Shown here in pieces: positions 7,200 through 16,561 of a stretch of DNA of 62,670 bases (positions are counted from its first letter, which is position 1; every line of letters starts with the position of its first letter). The notes beneath the pieces are model-generated. The model saw only the letters and a program-made list of their open reading frames with translations. It was not told the DNA's origin and searched no databases. The DNA comes from Lachnospiraceae bacterium. Lineage in GTDB: Bacteria > Bacillota > Clostridia > Lachnospirales > Lachnospiraceae. The stretch spans positions 1-62,670 of the forward strand of contig VSNM01000031.1 of assembly GCA_009774245.1 (NCBI GenBank), written 5' to 3'. The translations under genes were made by a program, and so were the position numbers.

Positions 7200-8971
7200 T
7201 AAATTCTTGTATCAAATATACCGCAGAAGGAATCCACCGGGTCCTTGCCAGTAAATGCCTCCTCACCCGCCATCAGCTTTGCTATCAGCGCGTCCAGTGT
7301 GGACTCATTGCTGTCGTAGGTGTTGATGTAAGTCCTCGCCTGCGGAATGTCTGCGAGCACAAACGGGTGCTGTACGCCGACAACCACGACCGGGAGCTCG
7401 AACACATACCACGGAATCTCCCCGCCACCCTTCGTCATGCCAAATGCAGGGCGCGCTACCGGCTGGAATCCGCCCGGAATATCCACCAGCGTGATGATCA
7501 GATCCTGATTCTCGCGAAACTCCTTGATCGGCGTCTTGCCCGCGAAATACATGTTGATGTCCGGCTTTTCGCCTGCCTGAATCTGCTTCTGCATCTTGTC
7601 AATCGGGCTTTCGTACAGAAACGCGTCAAAGCCCTTGTCGATCAGCTTGTCGCGCAGCGTCTCCGCCGGGGATTTCTTTGCCGCAAACAACGCGCCGAGT
7701 CCCGGTGCAGACAGCCCCTTCACGTACACGATCATGATGCGCTTATAGCGCTGGGGCGTGATGGGCAGCACATCCTTATCCTTGTATTTCACCAGCGTGA
7801 TCGACTTGTCAGAAATCTCCTCCTGCATCGCGACATGCGCCTTGCAGCCGACGATCTCATGCACCTGGTCGCGCGGTGGCATCAATTCCGTCTTTGCCTT
7901 CTTGTGCAGCCCCATATGCGCCTTGAGCGCCAAAATGCGGTGCAGCGCGTCATCAAGACGCTCCTCCGTGATGCGCCCGTCCAGATATCCCTGCTTCATG
8001 CTCGCGAAATCCTCGTCCATTTCGTTAAAAAACAGGAACATGTCCACCCCTGCCGCGATGGCAGCCGGAAGCACGTCGCTGCGCTTCATGCGACAGGTCA
8101 GTCCTACCATGTGCGACGCATCTGTCAGAATCATCCCGTTAAATCCAAGCTTTTTGCGGAGCAGCCCCTGTATCAGCTCCGGTGAGAGCGTCGCGGGCAT
8201 CATCTCATCATCCGTGATGTCCGGATTAAAATGACGTGCATACGCAGGCTGCATGATATGTCCCGCCATGATGGCCTCGAGTCCGTTGTCGATCAGTGTC
8301 CTGTAAACAAGTCCAAAGGTCTTATCCCACTCCTCACAGCTCATGTCGTTCACACTGTTTGCCACATGCTGGTCGCGGAAATCAAGCCCGTCGCCCGGGA
8401 AATGCTTCGCCGCGCAACAGAAGCCCGGATTCGCGTGCGCACCATCCATGTACGCCTTCGCCATCTCTGCCACCCGCTCCGGATCATTGCCGTAGGTGCG
8501 CAGCCCGATGACTGGGTTTTCCCAGTTGTACAGAATGTCGCTGACCGGCGCAAAGGACAGGTTGCAGCCAACCGCGGCGGCCTCCTTGTTGGCCATATAG
8601 CCCAGCTGGTACGCATAATCCGCGTTCCTGGTCGCGCCGATCTTGGTCTGGCTGCCGATCATCGTGCCGTCCGTGCATGCGCCGTTTCCGCCGTTCTCCG
8701 TGTTGCAGGCGATGATCAGCGGAACCTTGCTGTTTTCCTGTAAAATGCGGTTCTGCTCGTAAATCTCGTCCGCCGTACCCGGATTGTATCGGATACCGCC
8801 GATATGATAATCATTCACCGTCATCTTCAGATAGTCTTCCGTGCGGGAGGAACCCATGTTGAAAAAAAGCTGTCCGATCTTCTCATCCGTATCCATGCCT
8901 GCTATGGTATCCTCCACCCACTTGCAGTCCTCGTCTGACAGGTTGAACGGCTTTGCTTTCATATCTACCAT
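7199..8971 (-). CDS. Glycoside hydrolase family 3 protein
   Basis: A 590-residue GH3 enzyme. The N-terminal TIM-barrel carries KHFPGDG at 189-195 and the nucleophile Asp284 (ILTDASHM); the C-terminal third is the alpha/beta sandwich. KHFPG(H/D)G is the beta-N-acetylhexosaminidase-like (NagZ) branch of GH3. Here the usual His of KHFPGHG is Asp. There is no signal peptide, so it works on imported glycosides. Placed between the HAD gene and uxuA, it probably removes a further sugar from glucuronide-containing oligosaccharides. Start ATG after AAGGAGAAG. Confidence 0.85.
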   Translation of the reverse strand: MVDMKAKPFNLSDEDCKWVEDTIAGMDTDEKIGQLFFNMGSSRTEDYLKMTVNDYHIGGIRYNPGTADEIYEQNRILQENSKVPLIIACNTENGGNGACTDGTMIGSQTKIGATRNADYAYQLGYMANKEAAAVGCNLSFAPVSDILYNWENPVIGLRTYGNDPERVAEMAKAYMDGAHANPGFCCAAKHFPGDGLDFRDQHVANSVNDMSCEEWDKTFGLVYRTLIDNGLEAIMAGHIMQPAYARHFNPDITDDEMMPATLSPELIQGLLRKKLGFNGMILTDASHMVGLTCRMKRSDVLPAAIAAGVDMFLFFNEMDEDFASMKQGYLDGRITEERLDDALHRILALKAHMGLHKKAKTELMPPRDQVHEIVGCKAHVAMQEEISDKSITLVKYKDKDVLPITPQRYKRIMIVYVKGLSAPGLGALFAAKKSPAETLRDKLIDKGFDAFLYESPIDKMQKQIQAGEKPDINMYFAGKTPIKEFRENQDLIITLVDIPGGFQPVARPAFGMTKGGGEIPWYVFELPVVVVGVQHPFVLADIPQARTYINTYDSNESTLDALIAKLMAGEEAFTGKDPVDSFCGIFDTRI

Positions 8972-9007
8972 TGTACCACTTCTCCTTTTTCTAATCTACA
9001 AAATCAT

Positions 9008-9856
9008 CTACTTTTTCCCAAGATTATCCAGAAACTGCTCCTTTTTTTGCTGCTGGTAGGCTCCGCCATAAGTGCCATCGAGAAAATGCCCGATTCCCTC
9101 CCTGACAAACTCCTCCCAGCTCTGTACCTCATGCCGCACCAATATCGGATAATAGTACACGCCGTTTTGCTCCGCCGCGTCCAGATCCCCCGGCGCATCA
9201 CCGCACATCAATACGTGATCTGGCGCATATCCGCGCTTCATCAGCTCACCGATGCAGAACGCCTTGCTCCCGGAATCCTGCGCCAGCACTACGTCCGTAT
9301 ACTCCAGCAGTCCGTAAAAATCCCACTCGTCCAGCACCGCGCTCAGATTCGCGCTGGACACGACCGCGATGTCTGCATCGCGGTATGCCCTCCTGAGCGC
9401 TTCCAGCACCCCGTTAAAAGGACGTTTGTCCTCCTCCGGTAGTCTGTCTATAGACTGATTGACCGCGCGGCTCCACGCCAGCGCCTTGCGCAGACAGACG
9501 TTATCCTTTTCGACGATTTTGCGCTCCAGCGCGGCATTGGACAGCTCCGGCGTCTCGTTCACCCATTTTTCCAGGGCATCAAGTTCCTCGATCTCACAGT
9601 ACTTATCCCTGATCTCTCCGAGCGCCTTCACCAGCCCCTTAAAACGGTTGATGCCGCGCGTCATCGTGTACAGGTTGATCTCATTCCAGCGTTCCAGGAT
9701 CGCCTCGCGCCATTCCTCCAGCCCCCACTCCGCAACCATACAGGGGCCAAAACAGCGAATATGTTTGATGTCCATCGTGTCCATGGCACAGCCGTCGCTG
9801 TCCACACAGACCAGAAAGTCATTTCGTTTCGTATACGCCAAAAACTGATCTGCCAT
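9008..9856 (-). CDS. HAD superfamily hydrolase
   Basis: A 282-residue cytoplasmic HAD protein. Motif I is DSDGC at 19-23 (nucleophile Asp19, acid/base Asp21), a VVSSAN motif II region follows, and CGDAPGDLDAA is motif IV. A long helical cap lies between motifs I and II. The frame extends upstream, but the ATG at 9856 (MADQFLAYTK) follows a GGGGG-type ribosome site. It sits between the GPH carrier and GH3 in the glucuronide operon; a sugar-phosphate substrate is possible but not shown. Confidence 0.8.
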   Translation of the reverse strand: MADQFLAYTKRNDFLVCVDSDGCAMDTMDIKHIRCFGPCMVAEWGLEEWREAILERWNEINLYTMTRGINRFKGLVKALGEIRDKYCEIEELDALEKWVNETPELSNAALERKIVEKDNVCLRKALAWSRAVNQSIDRLPEEDKRPFNGVLEALRRAYRDADIAVVSSANLSAVLDEWDFYGLLEYTDVVLAQDSGSKAFCIGELMKRGYAPDHVLMCGDAPGDLDAAEQNGVYYYPILVRHEVQSWEEFVREGIGHFLDGTYGGAYQQQKKEQFLDNLGKK

Positions 9857-9893
9857 CACCCAACCCCCTTTCTTTTCCCTATTGATCGATGTC

Positions 9894-11282
9894 CTACTTC
9901 CGTTTGTTTGCAAGTGTAGCAACATTTTCTTCCACGCGCTTTTTATTCAGCGGATAGATAAAGATCAAAAATACTGCCACGAGTGCAAATCCGATAATTG
10001 GCGCGATGCAGGAGAGCTTGAAAATCCTCTCCGTAACCTCCGGATCAAACGCTGTCTCATTGGAGTAACCGATCATGGTCAGCAGCGATCCCGTAAGCCC
10101 TGCGGAAAGCGCCTGCCCGAGTTTCCTCGCAAAGGAGTACACCGAATAGATCGTACCGTCCTCACGCACACCGTTCTTCACCTCCGCGTCGTCAATGACA
10201 TCTGTGATCATCGCCCAGATCACGGTGTTGAAAAATCCAAGTCCGATATACGCAACCGTAAAAAATCCAACATACACAAACGCGTTCTGCGGATGCACAA
10301 TCAGGCAGACCAGATACACGATCGCAGCCGACGCGCAGGAAACCACAGACAACTCTTTCTTGCCAAACTTAGCGGAAAGTTTGGACGCAAGCGGGGCACA
10401 AATCACGAGCATCGCGACCGTCCCGGTCAGGGAGGACATGGACTGCGCGGACGCGCTCTTATAATAGTTCGGGAACACATAGCCCGCCATGCCCTGCATT
10501 GTCAGCATCGCAAGGAGCAGCGCGATCGCAGCCGCGATAATACCGAGCAGCGAACGGTTTGTGACAAGGCTCTTCAACAGGTTTCCAATATTTAGTTTTG
10601 CATTGTTTGCGGGCACTTCCACACGCTCTCTCACCAGGTTAAAGCAAAGTAAATAGCAGATGATCGCCATCACGCCAAATACGCCTGCGATGATCGTCAT
10701 ACGGGAACCGGACAGAACCGTGTTGCCATTCACCGTCTCATAGGCAAACATCGGGGTACCTACACCGATCACCAGCCCGGCGAGCGTCGCACCGATCGTC
10801 CTCCATGTAGACAGCTCCGCGCGGTCTTTCGGATCTGCAGAGACTGCAGACGCCATGGAGCCATACGGGATATTGATGGATGTATAGAAAATGGAACCCC
10901 ACAGGATATAGGTGAGAACCATCCAGAACACCTTGAATCCATACGCCATGCCCGCAAATCCCGACTGGTAGATCAGGAAGGAAGCGATCGCCACCGGACC
11001 GCACATGCGCTTGATCCACGGCTTGAACTTACCGTCCTTTGTCGGCCTGGATCGGTCGACAATCTGCCCCATCGTCACGTCCGTGAAGGCATCGATAAAC
11101 CGCGCCGCCATCATCAGCAGTCCCACGACCGCCGCGTCGATTCCCATGACATCCGTATAAAATTTCAGCATGAAACTCGAGGACAAAATGAACGTGAAAT
11201 CATTTCCAAAATCGCCAAACATATAACCTATTTTGTCCCTCATGCCAAATGGGGGCACTTTCGTATTTGTATTTGCCGCCAT
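9894..11282 (-). CDS. GPH-family sugar/glucuronide:cation symporter
   Basis: A 462-residue protein with about 12 hydrophobic segments. The N-terminal KIGYMFGDFGNDF and the DAFTDVTMGQIVDRSR loop are diagnostic of the glycoside-pentoside-hexuronide family (MelB, UidB, XynB). It should import a glycoside across the cytoplasmic membrane with Na+ or H+. Its location directly after the GH2 gene, in an operon with UxuA and UxuB, points to a glucuronide or uronic-acid oligosaccharide as cargo. Start ATG after GAGGAGGG. Confidence 0.88.
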   Translation of the reverse strand: MAANTNTKVPPFGMRDKIGYMFGDFGNDFTFILSSSFMLKFYTDVMGIDAAVVGLLMMAARFIDAFTDVTMGQIVDRSRPTKDGKFKPWIKRMCGPVAIASFLIYQSGFAGMAYGFKVFWMVLTYILWGSIFYTSINIPYGSMASAVSADPKDRAELSTWRTIGATLAGLVIGVGTPMFAYETVNGNTVLSGSRMTIIAGVFGVMAIICYLLCFNLVRERVEVPANNAKLNIGNLLKSLVTNRSLLGIIAAAIALLLAMLTMQGMAGYVFPNYYKSASAQSMSSLTGTVAMLVICAPLASKLSAKFGKKELSVVSCASAAIVYLVCLIVHPQNAFVYVGFFTVAYIGLGFFNTVIWAMITDVIDDAEVKNGVREDGTIYSVYSFARKLGQALSAGLTGSLLTMIGYSNETAFDPEVTERIFKLSCIAPIIGFALVAVFLIFIYPLNKKRVEENVATLANKRK

Positions 11283-11335
11283 AAAAACCCTCCTCTCAGA
11301 ATTATCTTTTTATCTACCTTTGCATCTTTTCATTG

Positions 11336-13600
11336 TCAGGTCTTGTCTATCTTGATCAGCTGTGCGTTCAAGCTCTCCAGAAATCCCTCCGGCAGCATGC
11401 TGCCAGCCATATTCACCATGCCTTCCGGCGCCATGGACTTCATCATATCCCACATGCCGACGCCCGGGCGCACATCAAAGTTGGTCGCAAGCTTGACCGC
11501 CTTTGCCACGATCTCCATCGCCTCCGGGCACTCCGCGATCTCCTCCATCTTGCACTTGACACTGTATTTGCCCTCCGGGAATTCCATCGGCGCCTTGAGA
11601 TCCAAGTCGCCAGCCAGCTTAAACCAGTTCGCAACGCCCTCTGCTCTCTCATTGACTTCCGGCAGCACATAGATCGCCGGTTCCTTGTCAACCTTCTCGA
11701 GCGTCATGCTGTCCTTGCAGCTGCCCGCCAGTGCAAGAATGCTGTTAAATCCATCATCAAGCGCAACAGTAAAGACAAACACCTTCTCCGCCGTCATCAC
11801 CTGGGCGAGCTTCCCATTGGCAAACAGGGAAACTGTCGGCTGGTTGGAGTACACGCGGATCTGCGTTGTCTCACCCGCACGCTGCGCATAGCGCTTTCCG
11901 CACAGGTGCACCATCGGCTCCTTGTTCCAGTATGCCTTGTAGATGTAATAGCTGTCCTTTTTCGTCAGGCGGTCCATCGTCACCAGTCCCTTATTGTTGC
12001 GTCCTGCCACGCCGCCCTCATTTCTCGCCGCACAGCCAAAGTCAAACATGTTCCACACATGACTCGACCAGATCCACGGACGCTCATCGAGCACCTTCGC
12101 CATATGCTCATGATATAGTGCCTGGTACTCCTCGCTGTAATCCTTGCAGGCTGGGTTCGGTCCATGATAGGTGATGATACCCTCGCAGCCATACTCCGAG
12201 ACTCCGAGACAGATTTCCGGATGTGCCTTGTGGAAATTGTCAAGCCACGGGCCGTTGTCCTCCATCCTACCGCCATACCAGCCAAAATAGTGGTTGTAGC
12301 TCTCCACATCCGTGATATTGTGTACAGGACTGTCGACCGGCGTCATGGACACATGCGCGATCGTCGTCAGACGCGTCGGGTCCAGCTCCTTGCAGAGCGC
12401 GTTCAGCTCCTTGTGGTTCTCCACCAGCTGCTCCGAGATGCCACCGATCAGGATTTCATTGGAAACGCCCCAGAAACAAATACTCGGATGGTTATAATTT
12501 TGCAAGATCAGCTCTTTCATCTGTGTGATGCAGTTCTGGTGCGCCGCCGGATCAGGATTCATCACGCTGATGAACGGGATCTCCGCCCACACGATAAATC
12601 CGAGCTCGTCACACGCATCGTAGAAGTCCTGCGAATGCTGATAATGGGCGAGACGAATCGTGTTTGCGCCCAGCTCCTTGATAATCTGTGCATCGCGGTA
12701 GTGGTCCTCCCTCGTCAGCGCGTTTCCCTTGTAGAGCTGGTCTTGATGGCGGCTGACACCGCGCAGGGGCGTCGGAACCCCGTTCAGGATAAAGCCCTTG
12801 TCCGGCTCGCACGAAAAGCTTCTCACACCCACGCGTGCACTGACCGTATCATACGCCTCATTGCGCCTCTGGAGAACTGCCGTCACTGTATAGAGATAAG
12901 GATTATCGCAATCCCACAGCGTCACGTCCGGCACAAAGAGCTTCACTGCCGTGCTGTCCGCGGGGCGCACAGCATATCCCACTTCCCTGCCGTCCGCGTC
13001 ACAGATGCTGTACAGCACCGTAAAGTTCTCGTCGGCATTCACCACCCATGATTCCAGCGCAAATTCTGCACCGCCGCACTGCGTCGGCGTCGCCGTCACC
13101 TTGAGTCCGCTGCCTCCCCAATATATCAGTTCGAAATGTGTCTCCGGAACGCTGATGAGATTCAGCCCACGGTAAAGTCCGCCGTAGAATGTAAAGTCCG
13201 CAGACTGTGGATACACACTGCTCTTGTTCTCATTGCTGCACGCAATGGCCAGAAGGTTCTCCCCCTCTGTACAAGCGTCTGTGATGTCCGCGCGGAATGT
13301 GGAATAGCCACCCTCGTGATAGCAGATTTCCTTTCCATTCACGTACACGGTCGCCTGCTGTCCCGCCGCCGGGATATCCACAAAGACGCGTCCGCCCGCA
13401 AGCGGCTGCTTCGGCATCTGGAATGTCCGCGCATACCAGTAACATCCCCTGTCATAGCTTCCGTTCCCGTCATGTCCGTCCACCGCGTTCCATGTGTGCG
13501 GCAGATCAACCACCTGCCAGTCGGCCGGGAGCCTGTCCGGAAGCCCCGCATTCTCCTGGATAAACCTCCAGCCCTTGTTGAGATTGACAATCGTTCTCAT
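11336..13600 (-). CDS. Glycoside hydrolase family 2 (candidate beta-glucuronidase/galactosidase)
   Basis: A 754-residue GH2 enzyme: sugar-binding domain (1-~165), immunoglobulin-like domain (~165-265), TIM barrel with acid/base Glu382 (WGVSNE) and nucleophile Glu469 (SEYG), then an extra C-terminal ~190 residues. RNNKG at 534-538 gives an N-x-K motif as in glucuronidases, but similar sequences also occur in GH2 beta-galactosidases, so specificity rests mainly on the uxuAB context. There is no signal peptide. First gene of the operon; ATG after AAGGAGG. Confidence 0.85.
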   Translation of the reverse strand: MRTIVNLNKGWRFIQENAGLPDRLPADWQVVDLPHTWNAVDGHDGNGSYDRGCYWYARTFQMPKQPLAGGRVFVDIPAAGQQATVYVNGKEICYHEGGYSTFRADITDACTEGENLLAIACSNENKSSVYPQSADFTFYGGLYRGLNLISVPETHFELIYWGGSGLKVTATPTQCGGAEFALESWVVNADENFTVLYSICDADGREVGYAVRPADSTAVKLFVPDVTLWDCDNPYLYTVTAVLQRRNEAYDTVSARVGVRSFSCEPDKGFILNGVPTPLRGVSRHQDQLYKGNALTREDHYRDAQIIKELGANTIRLAHYQHSQDFYDACDELGFIVWAEIPFISVMNPDPAAHQNCITQMKELILQNYNHPSICFWGVSNEILIGGISEQLVENHKELNALCKELDPTRLTTIAHVSMTPVDSPVHNITDVESYNHYFGWYGGRMEDNGPWLDNFHKAHPEICLGVSEYGCEGIITYHGPNPACKDYSEEYQALYHEHMAKVLDERPWIWSSHVWNMFDFGCAARNEGGVAGRNNKGLVTMDRLTKKDSYYIYKAYWNKEPMVHLCGKRYAQRAGETTQIRVYSNQPTVSLFANGKLAQVMTAEKVFVFTVALDDGFNSILALAGSCKDSMTLEKVDKEPAIYVLPEVNERAEGVANWFKLAGDLDLKAPMEFPEGKYSVKCKMEEIAECPEAMEIVAKAVKLATNFDVRPGVGMWDMMKSMAPEGMVNMAGSMLPEGFLESLNAQLIKIDKT

Positions 13601-13974
13601 GTTTTAAGTCCTCCTTTCGATTTGTATGGCAATTATCGTTTCCTTTTGTACTTTCTCTATCCGGGAAGGCCTGCTTCCTGCCAGAATTGTTCCCGTTGGA
13701 TAAAGTTCACAATACATTATATAACCGCCCGATTGTATATATGTTAATTTATACAATTTTCTAGTTGCTACCATGCAAATTTTGTCATTTTTGCATACCT
13801 ACATCATATTTTTCTTTTTTACCTTTGGCGATATACAATTTTTTGATTTTTTTGCATTATTATTATATTGTGTTGATTTCAGGCAAAAAATGTGCAAAAA
13901 TAAATAAAAAATGTATGAATATTTTACGAAGCGACTGAATGTTTTGACGAAACTATAGAAAAGAGCTGACTGCC
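13601..13974. promoter_or_regulatory. Divergent control region between GH2 operon and AraC gene
   Basis: About 370 bp of AT-rich DNA with no gene. On the minus strand a TATAAT lies at 13716-13721, 116 bases before the GH2 start. Just upstream is an inverted repeat TTGTATA/TATACAA (13733-13756) in the position of an activator site. A second one, ATGCAAA/TTTGCAT, lies near 13773-13796. The AraC-type regulator encoded to the right is the obvious candidate ligand. No convincing promoter for the AraC gene itself was found. Confidence 0.5.
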
Positions 13975-15249
13975 ATGCAAAATACCTTCACAGAAACAGA
14001 CACCTCACAGAATACCCTGCTGTCCTTCGTGCAGAGCCTGCTGGAAAACAACCGCATCCCCACACATGTCATCACGCGCACCTGCGACAATTTCGCGTGG
14101 CTGGACAGCGGGCTGCGCGCCGACATCCTGCAGGAATACCAACCGGCCTTTATACAGGAATTTATAAGAAATTTAAAGGAAAATACCATCTACCACGTCA
14201 AGGACACGTTCCAGTGCTCCTACACCATTTTAGGCATTCCGGACAGCGATCTGGTGATGGTCTGTGGGCCTGCCCTCTTTGAGGAAATGCGCCCCTCACG
14301 CCTGAACGAGATCGCGGCAAAGCTGCAACTGTCGCAGAAGCTGCACACCATCCTGCAGAGCTATTATCTGCGCCTGGCCGCCTTCCCAACCCCGGGAGTG
14401 TATTACAGCATTTTCCTGACACTTGGCAATTTTCTATATGGGGAGAACCAGTATGAGACGATCCACCAGGATCTGAATGACATGGATGAATGGTTTGCCG
14501 CCTACTCGAAGCAGTACCGCAGCGGCGAAGATTCCATGATGAACATTGAGATGATCGAGATGCGGTATGCCATGGAAGAGCAGCTGCTAAACACTGTCTT
14601 CAACGGCAACGAGGCAAAGGCAATGGCGCTTGTGGCCAGGCTGTCCACCATCTCCATGCCCCGCAGGATGTCCGACGAGCTGCGCGACTACAAGGATTAC
14701 ACGATTGCCTTCAACACCCTGTTCCGCAAAAAGGCGGAGGAGGCGGGTGTACACCCCATCCATATCGACATGTGCTCCAACCAGCACGTGCAGCTCATCG
14801 AACAGGTAACATCACGAGAACAGTGCTACACCGTCTGGTCCCGCATCGTGCTCGACTACTGCCGCCTGATTCGCAATCATACCCTCCGGGACTACTCCCT
14901 GCAGACGCAGAAGATCATCACATACATCAACGCGGACCTGACAGCAGATCTAAGCCTGAAGGCGATGTCGGAATGGCTGAACGTCAATGCGAGCTACCTG
15001 TCGACACTGTTCAAAAAGGAGGTCGGCATCCCCCTGACGGACTTTGTCAACCGCCAGCGCATCGAACAGGCAAAGAAGCTCCTCGTCGTGACCGAGCTTC
15101 CTACAAAGACAATCGCACAAATGTGCGGCATCCCGGATATTTACTATTTCAGCCGCCTGTTTAAGAAGCGGACGGGTGTTACCCCCAAGCTGTACCGCGA
15201 AAGCGTCATGCGGGGACAAAACCCTTACCAGTACAAGGATATGGATTAA
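13975..15249 (+). CDS. AraC family transcriptional regulator
   Basis: A 424-residue protein. The last ~100 residues form the double helix-turn-helix of AraC regulators (ADLSLKAMSEWLNVNASYLS, then TIAQMCGIPDIYYFSRLFKK and TGVTPKLYR). The long N-terminal part (~310 residues) is a ligand/oligomerisation region of the kind seen in Lachnospiraceae sugar regulators, with no recognised sugar-binding cupin. It is divergent from the glucuronide operon and most likely activates it. Its stop overlaps that of the convergent exporter gene by two bases. Confidence 0.88.
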   Translation: MQNTFTETDTSQNTLLSFVQSLLENNRIPTHVITRTCDNFAWLDSGLRADILQEYQPAFIQEFIRNLKENTIYHVKDTFQCSYTILGIPDSDLVMVCGPALFEEMRPSRLNEIAAKLQLSQKLHTILQSYYLRLAAFPTPGVYYSIFLTLGNFLYGENQYETIHQDLNDMDEWFAAYSKQYRSGEDSMMNIEMIEMRYAMEEQLLNTVFNGNEAKAMALVARLSTISMPRRMSDELRDYKDYTIAFNTLFRKKAEEAGVHPIHIDMCSNQHVQLIEQVTSREQCYTVWSRIVLDYCRLIRNHTLRDYSLQTQKIITYINADLTADLSLKAMSEWLNVNASYLSTLFKKEVGIPLTDFVNRQRIEQAKKLLVVTELPTKTIAQMCGIPDIYYFSRLFKKRTGVTPKLYRESVMRGQNPYQYKDMD

Positions 15250-15749
15250 TTCTTATCTCGCTGGCCACAATCTGCCGCCTGATCAAAACGCACCTTATAC
15301 TGCACCTTTTTATGGCTGATATGATAAAAAATAAGCGACACCACCACGATTCCCACAGCGATGCCAAGCGCGATCACAAGCGTCTCCATCGCGTATACCC
15401 TCGCATCGTTCCCCTCGCCGTCCACAATGGCACGCATCGTGTAATACAGCCTCCCGCCCGGCACCAGGGGAATGATCGACGGAATCAGAAAGACGGTCGC
15501 CGGCGCCTTCACAATCCTCGCGAGCACCTCCGCATAAAAGGTGACGACTGCCGCGGGAATCAGATTTTGCAGCAGCAGCGACAATCCCGCCTCCGCGAGC
15601 ACACAGTACAGAAACGTTGACAGCACCCCGCCAACACAGCCATACAGAATCTTATTGCGCTTGATATTGACATTCAGGCAATAGCCTGCCGTTCCGATTG
15701 CCGCCGTCAGGATCATGACAAAATACTTTTCGCAAAATACCCCTATCAT
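15246..15749 (-). CDS. ThrE_2-type subunit of threonine/serine exporter
   Basis: A 167-residue membrane protein with four or five hydrophobic segments. It matches the DUF3815/ThrE_2 half (YjjB-like) of threonine/serine exporters, including the IPLVPGGRLYYTM signature. Its ATG overlaps the stop of the preceding gene (ATGA, 15746-15749), which indicates translational coupling. With the ThrE_1-type protein upstream it should form a two-component amino acid exporter in the cytoplasmic membrane. Confidence 0.85.
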   Translation of the reverse strand: MIGVFCEKYFVMILTAAIGTAGYCLNVNIKRNKILYGCVGGVLSTFLYCVLAEAGLSLLLQNLIPAAVVTFYAEVLARIVKAPATVFLIPSIIPLVPGGRLYYTMRAIVDGEGNDARVYAMETLVIALGIAVGIVVVSLIFYHISHKKVQYKVRFDQAADCGQRDKN

Positions 15750-16531
15750 CTCAACATTCCTCCAAAGATCATGATCGCAATACCAAATCCCGCGGCGATG
15801 GCGACCGCGATCATCAACGCCTCGGCAAGCCGCAGAATGCCTGTAATGATATCTCCGCACATCATGTCCCGCAAAGAGTTCATCAGATTGATTCCCGGGA
15901 TGGACAGCATGATGCTGCCGATCATCACCTTGTCCACATTCTGTCCAATCCCGACAACGACTGCGAGACTGCACAAAATCCCTGCCGCAACAGACATAAA
16001 CAGGCTATAAACCACCCTGTTTCGATTGTGCGCCGAGAAAAAGTAATCCCAAAAATACATCAGCACCGCCACAATTCCCGCCGCCAGCCCGTCCCACAGA
16101 GTCCCCCCGAAAAAAATGGCAAACGCCGATGCCAGGAGCACATACCCTGCTATCTTTGACTTGCGCACGCGCCTTTCCTCCGGCGCCATGATCGCGTTGA
16201 TTTTTTGGCTGACCTCGCTGCATGACGGCTTTTTTTCACAGATATAGCGCGACAGCGCATTTAAGTCCTCAAGCTTATTTAAGTCCGTCGCATGTGGATT
16301 GATGCGCCTCGTGAGCGTATAGTTTTTCCCCTCGTCCGTCTTCCAGCTTAAGATAATCAGGGACAAAATGGTAAATACGTCCACGATGCCCCCGCCGTAA
16401 GTCGTACAGATGCGCGTGATGGTATCCTCCACCCGCAAAATCTCCGCACCACAGCGCAGCATTGTCTCCCCCATGTCCAGCGCGCACTCCATCACAAGCG
16501 CCGGGTCCTCACGCAGCTTCTCTTCATCCAT
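15746..16531 (-). CDS. ThrE_1-type (DUF1212) subunit of threonine/serine exporter
   Basis: A 261-residue protein. A soluble N-terminal half (residues 1-~120; CGAEILRVEDTITRIC is typical of DUF1212/YjjP) precedes about five membrane helices. It is paired with the small ThrE_2 subunit downstream as a split ThrE system. ATG 16531 or GTG 16537 are both possible after AAGGGGG. Function is inferred from the family; substrates other than Thr/Ser, such as dicarboxylates, are reported for relatives. Confidence 0.83.
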   Translation of the reverse strand: MDEEKLREDPALVMECALDMGETMLRCGAEILRVEDTITRICTTYGGGIVDVFTILSLIILSWKTDEGKNYTLTRRINPHATDLNKLEDLNALSRYICEKKPSCSEVSQKINAIMAPEERRVRKSKIAGYVLLASAFAIFFGGTLWDGLAAGIVAVLMYFWDYFFSAHNRNRVVYSLFMSVAAGILCSLAVVVGIGQNVDKVMIGSIMLSIPGINLMNSLRDMMCGDIITGILRLAEALMIAVAIAAGFGIAIMIFGGMLR

Positions 16532-16561
16532 ACCCACTTTACCCCCTTGGTACAGTATTGC

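Noticed and set aside
7136..8185. 349-codon plus-strand frame
   Set aside because: Antisense to the GH3 gene, rich in Arg/His/Leu as expected of the reverse of a GC-rich gene; no ribosome site.
11333..13747. Several plus-strand frames of 100-295 codons
   Set aside because: All are antisense to the GH2 gene, which has both catalytic Glu residues and family motifs.
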